From NCBI GenBank assembly GCA_028023455.1, contig JAQFVV010000961.1, forward strand, positions 1 to 64,000: a stretch of 64,000 nucleotides of DNA, read 5' to 3'. Made by a program: the position numbers and the translations under genes. Position 1 is the first letter of the stretch. Each line of letters starts with the position of its first letter. Below are positions 20,440 to 33,769 of this stretch, one piece after another. A model generated the notes under the pieces. It did no database searches. It had not been told where the DNA came from and worked only from the letters and a program-made list of their open reading frames with translations. Origin of the DNA: Epiperipatus broadwayi. Lineage: Eukaryota; Onychophora; Udeonychophora; Euonychophora; Peripatidae.

Positions 20440-21700
20440 ACTGCCCAAATGTAAAGGACTATAAGACAACAATATATTTATACTAAACATTACCCACAAT
20501 TCCACTTATATCCCATACACCTTTAATATTTAAAAAACTTTTAAATAAATTAATTGTTTCAGAATTATAAATGTTTAATAACAAAGATTTTTTAATTCCT
20601 TTTATTTCATTTCTCTCAAAGAAGACAACCTTAGCCTCATCAAAATTAATAGTATGGTCTGTATCTTTTCCATGTATATATAAAAGAGAATTGAAATATT
20701 TATTTCTAATCCTACTTTTATGTAGCTTTATTCTTTTATTTAAGCTCAAACTATTCTGACCTATATATATATATTTTTAGAAAAACAAGGATAAGATACA
20801 CTACTCCATGAACAATCTTTCTTTCAAAAATTTCCTTTTTATTATTTAATAAATTATTCAAAGTAATACCCCTTTTCTAAGCAATTTTCTTATTTCCTAA
20901 CAAATTACTATTTTTACATACAATTCTATAAGAAGACAATTTAAATGGCAAAGAAATAAAATCATATTTTTTATATCCTTTACATCATTACAAATATTAT
21001 TACTATTAAATAAAATGCTTTTAACTTATTTATCAGAGTAGCCAGCATTCAACTAATCTTTATAAAATTGACCTTTTTGAAAGAAAGCTATCTCATTAGG
21101 GTTATTTATTCTCTTATTGCTATAACAATAATTTCTTAAAGCAGCTATTTTATGAGATACAGATTGATAGCTATCAGGTTTAATTATACACTTTAGCTCT
21201 TTACTCTTAATATAATGACTACATACCAAACAATTATTATTTACATTTCTAATCACCAATAAATCTAAAACTTTTAATTTAACAGAACTTAAGCCTCCTC
21301 TTTCTATAACATATTTTATAAAAGGATTAAAACAAACTCATTTACCAATTCTTTCAATTTATCATTCTCAACTACAAACAATCATCGATGTATCTAACAA
21401 ATAACGTTTAAATATAAACAATCATTCTTAATAAAAATTTCCTCTTCCAAATAATTACTATAAACTGAACAAATTAAAGGAGAAATAATATAATCTATTA
21501 TCCACCCTTTTTTAATCTTATAAAATTATCATTATAACTAAAATATATAGAATCCTCCAATAATAAAAGCAAATCTTTTAATAACTTTAATCTTATTCTT
21601 TGACAAAGATCCATGTTTAACCAGCATAGACATAAGAATATCAATACTATTAATAGATTAAGCACTATTAATGTTAAAACTACCAAAACATCACATGATC
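20440..21700 (-). pseudogene. Penelope-like element remnant, copy 1
   Basis: Minus strand, broken into short frames. About 21690-21480 matches the RT region before the catalytic site, RYIDDC is readable near 21395-21412, 21259-21053 is the post-RT region (VCSHYIKSKEL, ALRNYC), and 20783-20483 is the GIY-YIG endonuclease: IYI and GQNSLSLNKRIKLHKSR, then HTINFDEAKVVF. The GIY-YIG domain linked to an RT defines Penelope-like elements. Several stops and shifts; the N-terminal half is missing. It forms an inverted pair with 23830-24990. Confidence 0.8.
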
Positions 21701-21829
21701 ACCAATGCATATGCTTACACAGACTCTTAATAAAAGTATCAAACTCTCCAAGCTGTAATGCCACCTGGTGCAAGCCATTGTAATCAATGGATGCAGGAAG
21801 ATTTGGGCATAAAATCCCCATCTAAAGCC

Positions 21830-21895
21830 TGCTTATCCAACATCCCTATATCAGTTTCTAGCTTCTGGCTTTCATCAGTGAGGAGCCTTGGATTT
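21830..21895 (-). ncRNA. Hammerhead ribozyme-like motif, family C copy 2
   Basis: Minus strand: CTGATGA (21872-21878), stem II AGC-CAGAA-GCT, GAAAC (21854-21858), TGATATAGGGATGTTGGAT. Outer stem I ATCCAA with TTGGAT is intact; the inner stem I (TCCTCA with TAGGGA) has one mismatch. The core is intact. Confidence 0.6.
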
Positions 21896-21950
21896 CAGAG
21901 CACTGATGAAAGTCACAAGCTAGAAACTAATCTGGGGATGTTGGATGAGT
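21896..21950 (+). ncRNA. Hammerhead-like core, family C copy 3, stem I lost
   Basis: Plus strand: CTGATGA (21903-21909), AGT-CACAA-GCT, GAAAC (21923-21927), TAATCTGGGGATG. The upstream strand (cagagca) no longer pairs with TGGGGA, so it is probably inactive. Confidence 0.5.
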
Positions 21951-22099
21951 AGGCATTAGATAAGGATTTTATGCACAAATCTTCATGCATCCATTGATTA
22001 CAACAGCTTACATTGGGTGTCACTACTGTAAGGAGAGTTTGAAACTTTCATTAAGAGCCTTGCAAACACATGAAATGTTGATCATGTGATGTTTTGATG

Positions 22100-22490
22100 G
22101 TTTTATACCTATCCTGACCATAGGATAATGGTGATTATGGTTTTTGAAAAATCAAAGGCACCAAAATGTATAGATACTAAACTGAGTTCAGATCTATATG
22201 ACTATTCAAGTAAATGAGCTTGAGTTGAAAACATTATGGTGTTTTCATCATGGCTTTCTAGATTTATAGTTAACCAAATAGGTAAAAGTTGTCTGCTGTA
22301 GGATTGCATTAAGTCCTGAGATCTAGATGCAGTGCTCTCAAATCCAAGACTCCTCACTGATGAAAGTTACAAGCTAAAAACTACTCTGAGGTTATTGGAT
22401 GAGTAGACATTATGTAAGAATTTTATGCACAAACCTTCCTGCATCCATTGATTACAAAGACTTGCACTTGGTGGTACTACTGTATGGAGA
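22100..22490 (+). repeat. Family C repeat with decayed hammerhead-like core
   Basis: The inverse of 14160-14530. At 22342-22400: ATCCAA, TCCTCA, CTGATGA (22357-22363), AGT-TACAA-GCT, AAAAC in place of GAAAC, then TGAGGT and TTGGAT. Stem I still pairs in both segments, but loss of the core G predicts no cleavage. Confidence 0.65.
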
Positions 22491-23660
22491 GTTTGATATT
22501 AATAGATAGCAAGGGAATGTATACATTATCAGATCTTTTATTTGCTCATGATATTTTCTTGTGCACAGAAAATAGGGAAATTGTGTGCAAGGCTGAATAA
22601 ATAGATTAAACAGATGGGGATTAAATTTAGTGAAGAAAAATCAAAAATAATGATGATAAATGCTGAGAAAAAAGAAGAGAATTTTTTTTTTATTGGGTAG
22701 ATATAAAATTAAATGTGGTGAATAAGTATAACTATTTGGGAACCGCCTTAAGTAATCAAAGAAATTGCTTGGATGAATGGGAGAAAAAATTGATAAATGA
22801 AGCAAAAAAAAAAGAAAGAGCTTGATAAAGAAATTAACATTTTCATATAATAAATATGATGTATCTAGAAGGGTTAACTTATGGTTATGATGAATTATGT
22901 CTCAGTAAAGGAATGATAGATTACTTAGAAAAAAGTCAAAGAGAAATAGACAGACATGCATTAGATGTAGATGTGTGTATGGCAAAAAAGGCAATTTAAG
23001 GAGAGTAAAATGGTCAATTTTTTATATGAGAGATGCAAAAAGCAAAATGAAAATGTTTGGTAAATTGCAATTTATGGATATAAAAAGAATAACCAAAATA
23101 GTATTTTATTGGGTTACAAATAAAGGACAGGTAACAAGATGAGCAAGAAAGAGGGTATGGTATGCAGAAGATTTGGATAAGATTGGATAATTATGTTAGA
23201 ATTGTTGAGTGTTATAATGGCAAAGAATGGGATAGAAGAATCGATGCATTAATAAAAAATAGGGAGTTGGAGACATGAAGAACTAATATGGAGGGTAAGA
23301 AGAGTTTAAATATATATACAAGTAAACAGAATATTGGGTGTGAATTCATTTATAGTAATAGCAAGGAAATTAGTTTATTATTTAAAATTCAAACAGGATC
23401 ATTAGAAATAAGGGAATATTCACACAAATGAAAAAAGTGTGACTGATTTATTCTGCAAGTTGCATAAAGAAGTCACGGAAAATATTAGGCATTTGCAAAT
23501 TGAAAATAAATGCTTACAAGCAGAAAGGGTACAAGTATTAAAGTTATGGGAGAATAAATATAAACAAAGTGATTTTATGGAAAGTGGGTTCTTGGTTTTT
23601 ATGCTGGATTTGGAAAAAAAGATGAGGGATCTAGATATAAGGTCATAAAATGGAAAAAGG
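22490..23660 (+). pseudogene. LINE reverse transcriptase 3' fragment
   Basis: Readable blocks in shifting frames: LLFAHDIFLCTEN (RT catalytic motif with the first Asp replaced by His), FSEEKSKIM, NKYNYLGTALS, LTYGYDEL, RKRVWYAEDLDKIG, and near 23450 a C-terminal FCKLHKEVTENIRHL...ENKCLQAER, like the Cys-rich end of many LINEs. It is more decayed than the RTE copy at 16563 and not closely similar to it. Clade not assigned. Confidence 0.65.
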
Positions 23661-23829
23661 TGATGTGGAAATGGGATAGAGCAGGATAGAGAAGAATATG
23701 GTGAAAAATATAGAATGGGGAATGGAAAGGGAAGGTAAGGTGGCTAACAGGTTTCTCTGGGCATAGTGGCTGAGAGATTCCTGACTTTGATAAAGGAAAA
23801 GCCATAGTGCTTCACATTGATACAGTATT

Positions 23830-24990
23830 AATGTTCTTATGTCTGTGTTGGTTAAATATGGATCTTTGTCAAAGAATAAGATTAAAGTTATTAAAGATTT
23901 GCTTTTATTATTGAAAGATTCTATGTATTTTTCTTATAATGGTAATTTTTATAAGATTAAGGAAGGGTGGGTAATAGGTTATATTATTTCTCATTTAATT
24001 TGTTCAGTTTCTTTTAATTACTTGGAAGAGGAAATTATTATTAAAAAGGATTGCTTATATTTAAAGTTATTTGTTATTTAAATTGATGATTGTTTGTTTG
24101 TAGTTGAGAATTAAAATTGAAAGAGTTGATAAATGAGTTTAATTCTTTTAATCCTTCATAAAATATGTTGTAGAAGAAGGGGAGTTAGATTTTGTTAAAT
24201 TAAAATGTTTAGATTTACTGGTGATTAGAAATGTAGTCGTTATGTTAAGAGTAAAGAATTAAGGTCTATAATTAAATCTGATAGCTATCAATCTCTATCT
24301 TGTAAAGTAACTGCTTTAAGAAATTATTGTTGTAGAAATAGAGATTAAATAATTCTAATGAGGTAGGTCAGTTTTATAAAGATTAGTTGGTGTTGGCTAC
24401 TCTCATAAATTTGTTAAAAGTATTTTATTTAATAGTAATAATATTTGTAATTATGTAAAGGATAACGAAAAATATGATTTTATTTCTTTGCCATTTAAAT
24501 TGTCTTCTTATAGAATTATATGTAAAAATAGTAATTTGTTTGGAAATAAGAAAATTGCTTAGAAAAGTGGTATTACTTTGAATAATTTATTAAACTAATA
24601 CAAAGGAAATTTTTGATAGATGTCAGGGTAGTTTGAGATTAAATGAAAAAATAAAGGTACATAAAAGTAAGGTTAGAATTAAATATGTTAGTTCTGCTTT
24701 ATATATCCATGAAAAAGACACAGTACACACTATTAATTTTGATGAAGCTAAGGTTGTCTTCTTTAAGAAAAATGAAATGAAAAGAAGAGTTAAAGAATCC
24801 TTATTATTAAAAATTTATGATTCTGAAGCAATTAATTTATTTAAAAGTTTTTTTAATATTAAGGATGGAGGGGATGTAATGGGAATTATGTTTAATATAA
24901 ATATGTTGTTATCTTGTAGTCCTTTACACTTGAGAAGTTTACTTGCAGCAGTAAAACCATCGTTTCTGTTTTAAAGTTTATTTTTTTGAG
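23830..24990 (+). pseudogene. Penelope-like element remnant, copy 2 (inverted to copy 1)
   Basis: Plus strand: RT segment FSYNGNFYKIKEGWVIGY (23839-24081), catalytic IDDCLFVVEN just after a stop (about 24082-24111), post-RT segment with ELRSIIKSDSYQSLS, and GIY-YIG end LRLNEKIKVHKSKVRIKY...HTINFDEAKVVFF (24633-24974). The two copies share both protein and 3' flank (tagtcctttaca, gtaaaaccat), so the region 20.4-25.0 kb is one large inverted repeat with a LINE and family C repeats in the middle. Confidence 0.8.
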
Positions 24991-25025
24991 TTGTGAATTT
25001 GGGATAATTTTGATTATATATATAT

Positions 25026-25286
25026 TGTAATGATCTGGAGAATGGTAGACTTACGTAACCTGCACTACAGGGCGCCATCTAGGCATTTGAACCTAGAAAA
25101 ATTTATAAAGTAGGCAGATACGTCAGTCAAAAAAAAAATTTTTTTTTTTTTAAATTTTGATTCCGGTCGTTAGCCCATATCACTAGCTCAGTGGAATAGC
25201 AGAGATTTAATAATATAATATAAGAATATATATATAAGAGGAATAAAATAAGCCACTGCCAGTAATTAACATACAAAAATTTATTT

Positions 25287-25323
<37 letters not shown>

Positions 25324-27244
25324 AGATTTAAAATTATTTTAAGTATTAGTTTTACATTTTAACATTTAACATTATTTTTAACTTTACCTTAGATTTTAAT
25401 TTACATTTTAATTTCTATTATATTATAAGTTTACATTTTAATTAAGTTCGCACAGATGGGATTATAAAAGCTTGTTTTAATATGTTGCTATAGATCGGTT
25501 ACATAGATTACACAGTTAAAAACATTTCAAAGTAAACATAAACGATCAAAATATAAAATCATTGATACTGACAATTGCAGAGGGAAATTCATAAGTAACC
25601 CAGTAGTATTCACCATAAGATACTTGCATTGTCACCAATGACTTAAAAGACATCCGAATAAATACATTTTAGATACTCACCGTAAGGTATCATTATTTAT
25701 CGAATGTCTATATATTTTGATCAAATATGAAAACCCAAAACATACTTGACCGATAACCAATCCATGCAAGCGTCTATAAACAACTTAAATTTAATGCATT
25801 TTTATTTAGGGTCAAGTATGAATAGACCACATAGATTTGCATTTGAAAATAAAATATTCTGTCCCTATTTAACCTTAGGCTAAAATTCGCAGTCAAACTG
25901 GCATCAATCCATCTGATACATCGATGTATTCAATGTAATACGGAATACGGCAGCACCAAAAAGGTTAAGAGAAGATATTGACTCTCATTAGACAGAAATA
26001 TTACTTCTATCTAACGAGAAGAACAATAAAAAAAAAACTCCATAGAAAGGAACTGTGCTCTGTGTCTTATAATTCCTTCCATAGGCAAAACGGGAGAGTG
26101 CGGCGTATGAAATGATTCTGCCAGTAGCGAATCTCCGACTACATCTACTAACTACATCAATATATCCAATCCATTGACCCAATCTAACAACGACACAAAT
26201 AACCTAAGATTACCCTCCCCTAATATAACTTTACAAATCTATACAGCCATTCACGCCCGACTTAAGTTTAACATTTATATAATTAATTTAACGAAAAACA
26301 AAAAAAATCATGATAAAAACTTAAAGAATAAAAAATAAATAAATGGAAATGATTTTACATAAATAAGAAAAAAAATACATCAAATAACACTATTAATAAA
26401 GAATTTAGTTTGGTCAGATAGGATTCTATTTGTAACAATTAAATACTAGGAAAGTTTAAAATTTAAAGTTCTTAGTGTTTTCAAATTAATATTGTTCGTT
26501 ATATCTTAGAAAGTTCTTACGGTTTTAGAAATGTTCATCTTTTACAGTTGCTTGCCGTTTGAAATCCAGCGTTAAATTTCCCGATGATCCTGTGGTCCTC
26601 TGAATATAAGAAAAGCGATGTTTCATTTTTCCATTTTATAACAACTGAAGGGATTGAACGTGCGTCCTTCAATCTCTTCTCCCGCACCTCCGCACTAACA
26701 TCTATCTGTCACATCGTAATAATCATAATAACTCACTGATTAATAATTTCCAAATTTTCCTTTTATACGTATTCGAAGGATTGACTTGGCATTATGTCCC
26801 GATGTGATGATCCTTTCGCTGAGGTCCGATTTCCCGATGGATTTCTTTCATTGGCTATTTGTTTCTATTGTTTTCCTATCTGACCGATGTTTTTACATTT
26901 AAATGCCCAAGGCTGGTTTACATTTGACTAATTAAATTTATCATTTCCATTTCTGATTAATTAACCTGTTTTCCAAATCAAAGATATATTTAAAGATAAA
27001 TTTAAAGATATAATTTTATTTCCAAATCTTTTTAAAATTTAGTTTTAAAATACTTTTTCTTTAATAAAGTTTTATTTTAATAATTTTTCATTATCTGTGC
27101 GATTTAATATATAAGAGTTTAAGATGATATTTAATTTCAATTTTTAATTCTTAAAGAAAATTTTTAAATGCGAACTTTTTAATTTACTTTCATGTTTAAT
27201 AAATAAATAAAAAAACAATGTAACGAACGTCTGTGCTCGTTACA
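25026..27244 (+). mobile_element. 2.2-kb LTR-like element, copy 1
   Basis: Starts TGTAATGATC and ends CTCGTTACA, flanked by atat on both sides. Its end forms a palindrome, TGTAACGA...TCGTTACA (27219-27244). Both ends match the copy at 44119-46237 in inverted orientation, including the shared terminal phrases cagtaattaac or its mirror and cgcacagatggga. No protein domain was recognised; the short frame 25988-26182 is unconvincing. TG...CA ends suggest a solo LTR. A (CA)n(TA)n tract lies at 25288-25323. Confidence 0.6.
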
Positions 27245-30200
27245 ATATATATATATATATTGTGCCCTTATCTATAGGTCATAATAAGATAGAATGGTCA
27301 ATTGCTAAAAAAATTTTAAATTTTAAAATACGTTTGTGTAATATATTGATAATTGTATGATCGATTAGATTTTATAGTACAATTTAAGGCTGAAAAATAC
27401 CTGGTATGTAAAAGTGTAATGGATTATTTAAAAAAAAAACAGTTAAATAAAGCTTAATTATATCCTTGCTTATGGTTGTAAAAGCTGGCCATATAAAATA
27501 ATACAGCTATAAATAGTTAAAAGTATATTAACAATTCAATTGTAATGTTTTAAAACTAATAAATTAAATAAACGCTATATGTAATATTATAATTATAATT
27601 AATATTCAAATTTAATCTAATATATTTTAAGATAAACTTTGGGATGGTGAGAATTATATTTAGTTCTACATTTTTTAAATTATTTTCCAAATTTTTATAA
27701 AATATATCAGTTTTGGTAATTTAGACCGAGACGTAAATTAAAAAAAAAAAAAATCATCTGATAAAGTTAGTAATCATGTGACTGTATATTATATACCTTT
27801 ACACACACGCTTGTTAGAATATAATAATAAAGTTTGTGAATTATAAAACTAAATGTAATTGCTATCTATTGTTAAAGTAAAAGTTGAAATATTAAATGTT
27901 ATTTTAATAATTGTTTTAAAGTTTAAATGATTTTGATAAAACTATAATTGAGTTTAAAAATACTATTCTAAGTAATATTTTAAAACATGACGTCATAAAT
28001 TCTTTATTTTAAAAAGTTTAATCTATTATAAAACTAAAAATGTGTAAATTTGTTCACGCTAAAAAAGTCATTAACCAATCAACGGAGGTATTTTAGCAGA
28101 CGAAAAATAGGAATTAGATGGAGCGAGAGAAGGAATGTGTAAGTAAAGGAAGGAGGAACATATTTTTTAGCTGTATAAGATCGTAAGCTAGAAAAGTGTT
28201 ATAATTTAAAAATTTTTGTATTTATTTTAAAAGTTTTGTTTTAAAATATAATATTTTGAACTGCCTTTAAATGGAAGGCTAATTTAAAAGATTTCTTACC
28301 AGGATTTTTATTCAAGTTTAGCCGAAACCTTGCAGTAAAATGGAAATACTACAGAAAAAAGTACCTAAAAGTATTGATAAAGTAAAAATAATTGTAAAGT
28401 GCCTTGAATACAGTTTATTTGTGATCAACCAGAAAATCATTAGAACTCAGATAAATATAATTTGGACATTATACAGAAAACTTAAAAGAAAAGTTATTTG
28501 CCGTCAGGAAAAATTATGACGCACAATTTTAAAAGGCTACTCTGAAGTTTTTTTTTATTCTTCTCTATGGAAAAATTAAGATGCGTATATCATAAAGAAA
28601 AAATTATGTAAAAGTTATAATGGAGAAAGAATGTTTGTCTTTTTAAAGGAAACATTACAAAGTATATAGTGCCAGAATTTTAAAAGAAGGAAAAAAAAAG
28701 TTACAGAATAATAATATGAAAGAGCTATTGTGTTTTTATGAAAAAGGAACCAAAAAACTTTCTCTAAGAAGAATTAAAAATATTATAAAGTGTTCATTAG
28801 AGAAATGCTTAATAAAGATAAAGATTTGGAAAATATAAATCTAATTTACTTAATGAAATGAATCCATGGAAACAGAAAAGTTTTATTGAATATTTAAATC
28901 AAAGTACTGAGAAGATGCATCGTAAAAGTCGTGCGGGAGAAAATATTAGCAAGAAATATTAGAAGAGAATATTTAGAAGTTTTCTTTACGGGATTAACTA
29001 ATATCATAATTAATAATTGTATTAAATATTATAAAAACCAAGGATTATCATTCATGAATATTTATTGAACGAAGTAATATTTGTTTTACCTTAAAATTGA
29101 ACAAGCAGGGAGAGGAACATTAAGTGAATGGAAAAGAAATGATAAACAATTTTTTTTTTTTGGCTTTAGTATGAACGGTTTTTCAGGAAAATTTGATGAA
29201 GGAGTACAGTAAATATAGTTTGAATATTTTTTACTAATTTATTTTAAAATATAAAATGTTATGTGAGATTAGGGAAAACATAAAACATAAATTTAGTAAT
29301 ATTAAAATTTAAATATAATAGCTTGATAAAATTATAGAAATAGTGTTTAAAATAAAGTGTATGGATGTGAATCTTATATCTACAAGGATCAAATGGATGG
29401 TGAAGCCTACGGAACGCGATCGAGGAGATAAAGGTCGTTTGGTAATTTTAATAGTTATTTATAATGCATAATGTATTTTTTTTAGATCATCTATTGACCT
29501 AAGAATGAAGTGTGAAAGTCTTAATTATATGTACACATTTTATGCAACATTTTAACATATAATGAGATAGGAGTAATTCGGAATATGCATGCAACAATTT
29601 ATTTAAAGTATATTAATAATATAATTTAACAGAACAATTGTGTGATTCTTTTGAACTTTCATGTGATAAAGTATTCAGATATTTAAATAGTTTGTATATG
29701 ATTAAATATACGGAGGAAAGTAGTAAAAAGATTTTCTTATAGAACAGTGAAATAGTTTTAAAATATCAATGAATTTTATTATTGTTAGTAATGCAGATAT
29801 GTATTTGTCGATGTACAGTATAGAAAAAATCTTGAGAAATAAGATCGGATAGTGACTTGGAAGTACTAGTGGAGAGGAAACCAAGATGATGTGTTTTTTT
29901 TTAAGAAATAGGAAAATATAAGGGATTTGGATCATATTTAGTTTTGTGTGATTTAGTATAGTTAACTAAGTCCTATGACTGAACACATATGGTTTGGACA
30001 GTGTTTTGCATATCTTTAAACTTTTGATGTTAGAATAAAGCTGAAGAAATAGCTTTAGCATCGTTCCTATGATAGAGGTTGGTAGACAGGTAAAGGTCAC
30101 TCCTCTATAGTGTCTTTTAATTCACTGTGCCATGATTGTCAAGGTATATGACGAGTAATATTCTAGTTGTATTTTGATCCTATGCATCTATCTTCGCTAT

Positions 30201-32600
30201 TCTTATTTCGTGAATCTGCATCGGTCAGAAAGATATTTTCAAAGAAATAATGAATAAAATAGAACTGAAGATATGTTATCGTTTATGTAAGAATAGTTTA
30301 TTTGCTTGAATGTATAGAATTGTGTAATTTTAAAATTGAAAGTCCAAAATATCATAAAGAGAGAAAGAATCATATAATACATTGTAAAATTAATTCAGAA
30401 ATGAATATAAGATTTTGAAAAGAAATCTAAACCAAGTATTTTAAAAGAGATAATAAAATTTGAATGTTTTTTTTTTTTTAATATTAATGTTGGAGGGAAT
30501 GAGTATTGCATATTTATCAAGAGAAAATTCAATAAGGTATAATAAACATATACTTGTGCATGGTATATTAATAGTTATAATTATATCATCCAAAGTAAGG
30601 CTTGAATGAGAATATTAGGATTAATAAACATCGGATAATGAATAATAAAAACCTAATACCGAATGTAGAATAGTGTTTTGACTTTGTAAGATTCCATACA
30701 ACCAATATGAAACTAAATTTTGTTATTTTGTAGAATTTTATTACGAATGTAAATTTTTGTAAAAAATATAATTTTAATAATATTAGGGATGCAAAGTGTT
30801 TGTGATAATCATATAAGAAATGCATTTTGTAATAAGCTAACCATAATAATAAATCAAGTAATAATACTGTATTTTCTTAAGTGTTCAAAAAAAAAAAAAA
30901 TAAGATTTAACTAGGAAAAGTAAATAATATTTTGATTTCATTTTATAAACTAATAAACTAAGTTGAGATATGAAAGTAAGGGATATTCAATGTATATAGT
31001 GTAAAAATATTGTTAATTTATTTATGTTGTTAATAAACTTTGTTTTAAATTTGTTTTAAAGTTTTGTGTCCGAGTTGTTATTTCTCCACATGGATGCATG
31101 AAATCACGATACATTTATAATTGAAACAGACATATAAATTTTGCACAAAAGGTAAACATAAAAGTGTTATAAGAATTTTGAGAATTTATTGGTATGTTAA
31201 AATTAAAAGATCATAATTTTATATTATTTATTGGTCATAAGTCGGTTGCCACAATATTACATTAAATTATATACTAATGTTGCCACACGTATTCTGTTGT
31301 CAGATTATTAAAATACTACCACGTACGTATTTATTTATTTCATTTAGGAAGAAATAAGATTATATTATATTATTATTGTTATTATTATTTTTATTATTAT
31401 TAGTGGCTGTGTAGTAGATTATGACATAAAATTCCCTTTTCATATTTTACTACCGTAATTTTAAATCAGTTAGAATACAATTTATGAACCTGGGATTTTA
31501 TTTTATTTTACTTCATTTTATTTAATTGAGCTAGATTCTTGTTATAAAGAAGATTAAGATATGATTATTATTTTAATCGTAGTGAATAGAGCTCAGAAAG
31601 TCGTAAGAATACTATGAGTTAGTTATTTGGTATAGTAAAAAGGGGGGATAGTGTTCTTATGCCATTGAGGTAGTATCGTGTGGATAATGGCTCAATGTAG
31701 TCTATCTCGTTCCCTGTATTGTCACTCCATGTCTCATGAAAATAGTAAATATTTGTTAATTCATTTTAAAATTGAACCGTATTTGTATTTTAAAATTAGA
31801 GCTAGTAATCATTTTAATTAATGCTGAATATTTCATTTATTTATTTGTTAACTGAGCTAGAACCCGTAATATTCGTAATAAACAGTATATTTTGGGGTGA
31901 GAATGCACGGGGGGGAGGTTAGAATATATATAACCATAAATACTAACAGTTAAATGGTTATCAGATGTAAATTATATCTTTACAGCTTCAATCATTAGAA
32001 TATTAGGAATTTGATATTAAGGCAATAACTATTCTGTTATTTATATAGCACAGCATACATGTGTAATATTCAGTCATGTTCATGGGAAAGTTCAAGGAGA
32101 TTCATAAAGTACATGACTGGAGAGATTGTTCTTTTTGTACAATATGAAGACAATATTACAATTATGCAGTAAATGAAATCTTATTTAGATACATTGACTG
32201 CCTAATTGTATGGTTTACTTTGATGACAGATTGCTGATATTCTATTGGTTAATTTAAGCATATCAGTTTTGGTGTATATATATGTAAATGTGTGTTTCCT
32301 CAGTCGCTACTTTCTGTAACAAAGGAACTTGAGTTTTTTAGAAATGTGATGAATATAGTTCTCAACATGAACCTATTTAAAGAATCATTTATAACAGTAA
32401 ATATCTCAGTTTTAAATTATTACTTCAGCAGCAAAACATTTCCACATATTGCATGTGGTAAAATAAATAAAATTTATATAAAAAAATTTCCCTAGATGTT
32501 TATTTTATCTAACTATAGTAGGAACAATATAAGGGTGGGCTGGAAGTATTTTAAACCAGACAAAGTTTAGAAATGCCTGAGATATTTTTTCTTTATTAAA
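27245..32600. other. Long intron stretch without recognisable gene
   Basis: Over 5 kb of AT-rich DNA. Short frames on the minus strand (29702-29935, 30586-30825) are A/T-driven and lack domains. A less AT-rich patch at about 28050-28340 could be an old element leader. An ATT-rich run lies at about 31360-31400. Nothing further can be supported. Confidence 0.5.
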
Positions 32601-32604
32601 TTAA

Positions 32605-33215
32605 GATTGCTGACACACCTGATCACACACATGTTGAAAAGATACATAATCACCAATATACCTATTTCATGTGAAACCAGCAATCATCATTTGTTCCAGA
32701 TTACTATCTCCACACATATGTACAATCAGTGCTCAGCTTTATATTAAGATAGCCAATCTTCATACTTTAAATGGACAGGCTTCAAACTACTCCAACCTAC
32801 AACTCCTCAGCCATTCATTTCATTGACATTTCTGATGATGGAACATTCCAAGCCCATGTTAGTGCCAAGGTTGTCATCCTACCCATGTTGATGTTTAGTC
32901 ATTCTGACCCCTCATGTACTGGAGAATAATCCATTTACTTATATAAGCAAGGGATGAGCAGATCTTTAACACACTATGTTTCAATAAGTAACTTAATATA
33001 CTGTACAGGCTTACACACACCTGCATATATATATATATATAAGGGATTCGAACTCAGATTTTCACACAACCCTCAACATATGTGTGATCAGGTGGTTCAG
33101 CAATATGAGATGGCATGGAGAGTTGAGGATTGTGTAAAAATCTGAGTTTAAATCCTTTATATATTACAGAATATATGTGAAGGTGTGTGTAAGCCTGTGC
33201 AGTGTATTAAATTAT
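32605..33215. repeat. Family A repeat, partly palindromic
   Basis: Left part (32605-32960, minus orientation) has the decayed hammerhead core and the central block (caggcttcaaactactcc, tgacccctcatgta). Right part (32998-33215) is a smaller palindrome of the B-box-like segment (gggattcgaactcag and its mirror gagtttaaatcc) and the tail gtaagcctgt. The frame 32954-33145 is within it. Confidence 0.65.
32641..32709 (-). ncRNA. Decayed hammerhead-like motif, family A copy 5
   Basis: Minus strand: ATGATGA (C lost) at 32684-32690, weak stem II, GAAA at 32665-32668, then TATATTGGTGATTAT. Stem I partly pairs. Predicted inactive. Confidence 0.5.
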
Positions 33216-33587
33216 TTATTAAATTAAATAGAGGAATTTAGTTCATATAGTTTGCATTTTATATTTATTCTTATAACTACAATTATAAATATTGAGATTT
33301 ATTTCTAATACTTGTTCTTATTTGATGTATTTCATTATTAAAAAATATTATATCTAATGTTTTCATCATATTTGTTTGAAAAATTTACTTAAAAGAATTG
33401 TAATGATTTAGTAAAGATGTATACATTTTATAACAGAATAGGTTTTTTTGAAGTTACAAATATTTATTTTATTCAGCGAAGCATTTTCAATACTAAACTT
33501 ATCATAGTCAGAGTATTATACAATTAAAGTTCATTAAACTCTCATTTTAAAGTTGTTTTGTATATTATTAATTGAATTAGCATTTTA

Positions 33588-33682
33588 GTCAAGCATTGAT
33601 GGCCTAGTGGTTAGCATAGCTGCCTTCCAAGCAGCTGGCCCAGGTTCGCTTCTCGGTCAATGCATTTGACATGTGAAAAATT
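33588..33682 (+). mobile_element. SINE (tRNA-Val-like head)
   Basis: gtcaagcattgatggcctag, then tggttagcatagctgcc, tccaagcagctggcc, caggttcgcttctcggtc, gcatttgacatgtg and a short A/T tail. Close to the family consensus. It lies just beside the Penelope remnant. Confidence 0.85.
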
Positions 33683-33769
33683 TTTTTGAATTTTAGAAGT
33701 TAGTTTACATTCTAATAATTGTAAAGAAAGTTATAAATGCCATTTTGGAAATAGGGGTGCAGGTTTCTT

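Larger units (their letters stand above)
21740..22060. repeat. Family C fold-back with two hammerhead-like cores
   Basis: A palindrome centred near 21892. Both arms have cttgtaatcaatggatgca or its mirror, ggataatgt-like sequence, gatgttggat, and the CTGATGAAAG...GCTAGAAAC block. The frame 21758-21952 lies within the repeat and is not a gene. Confidence 0.7.

Noticed and set aside
25026-27244. Helitron because of the terminal hairpin
   Set aside because: No CTRR end, no 5' TC start, and a 4-bp flank repeat argues against Helitron insertion.
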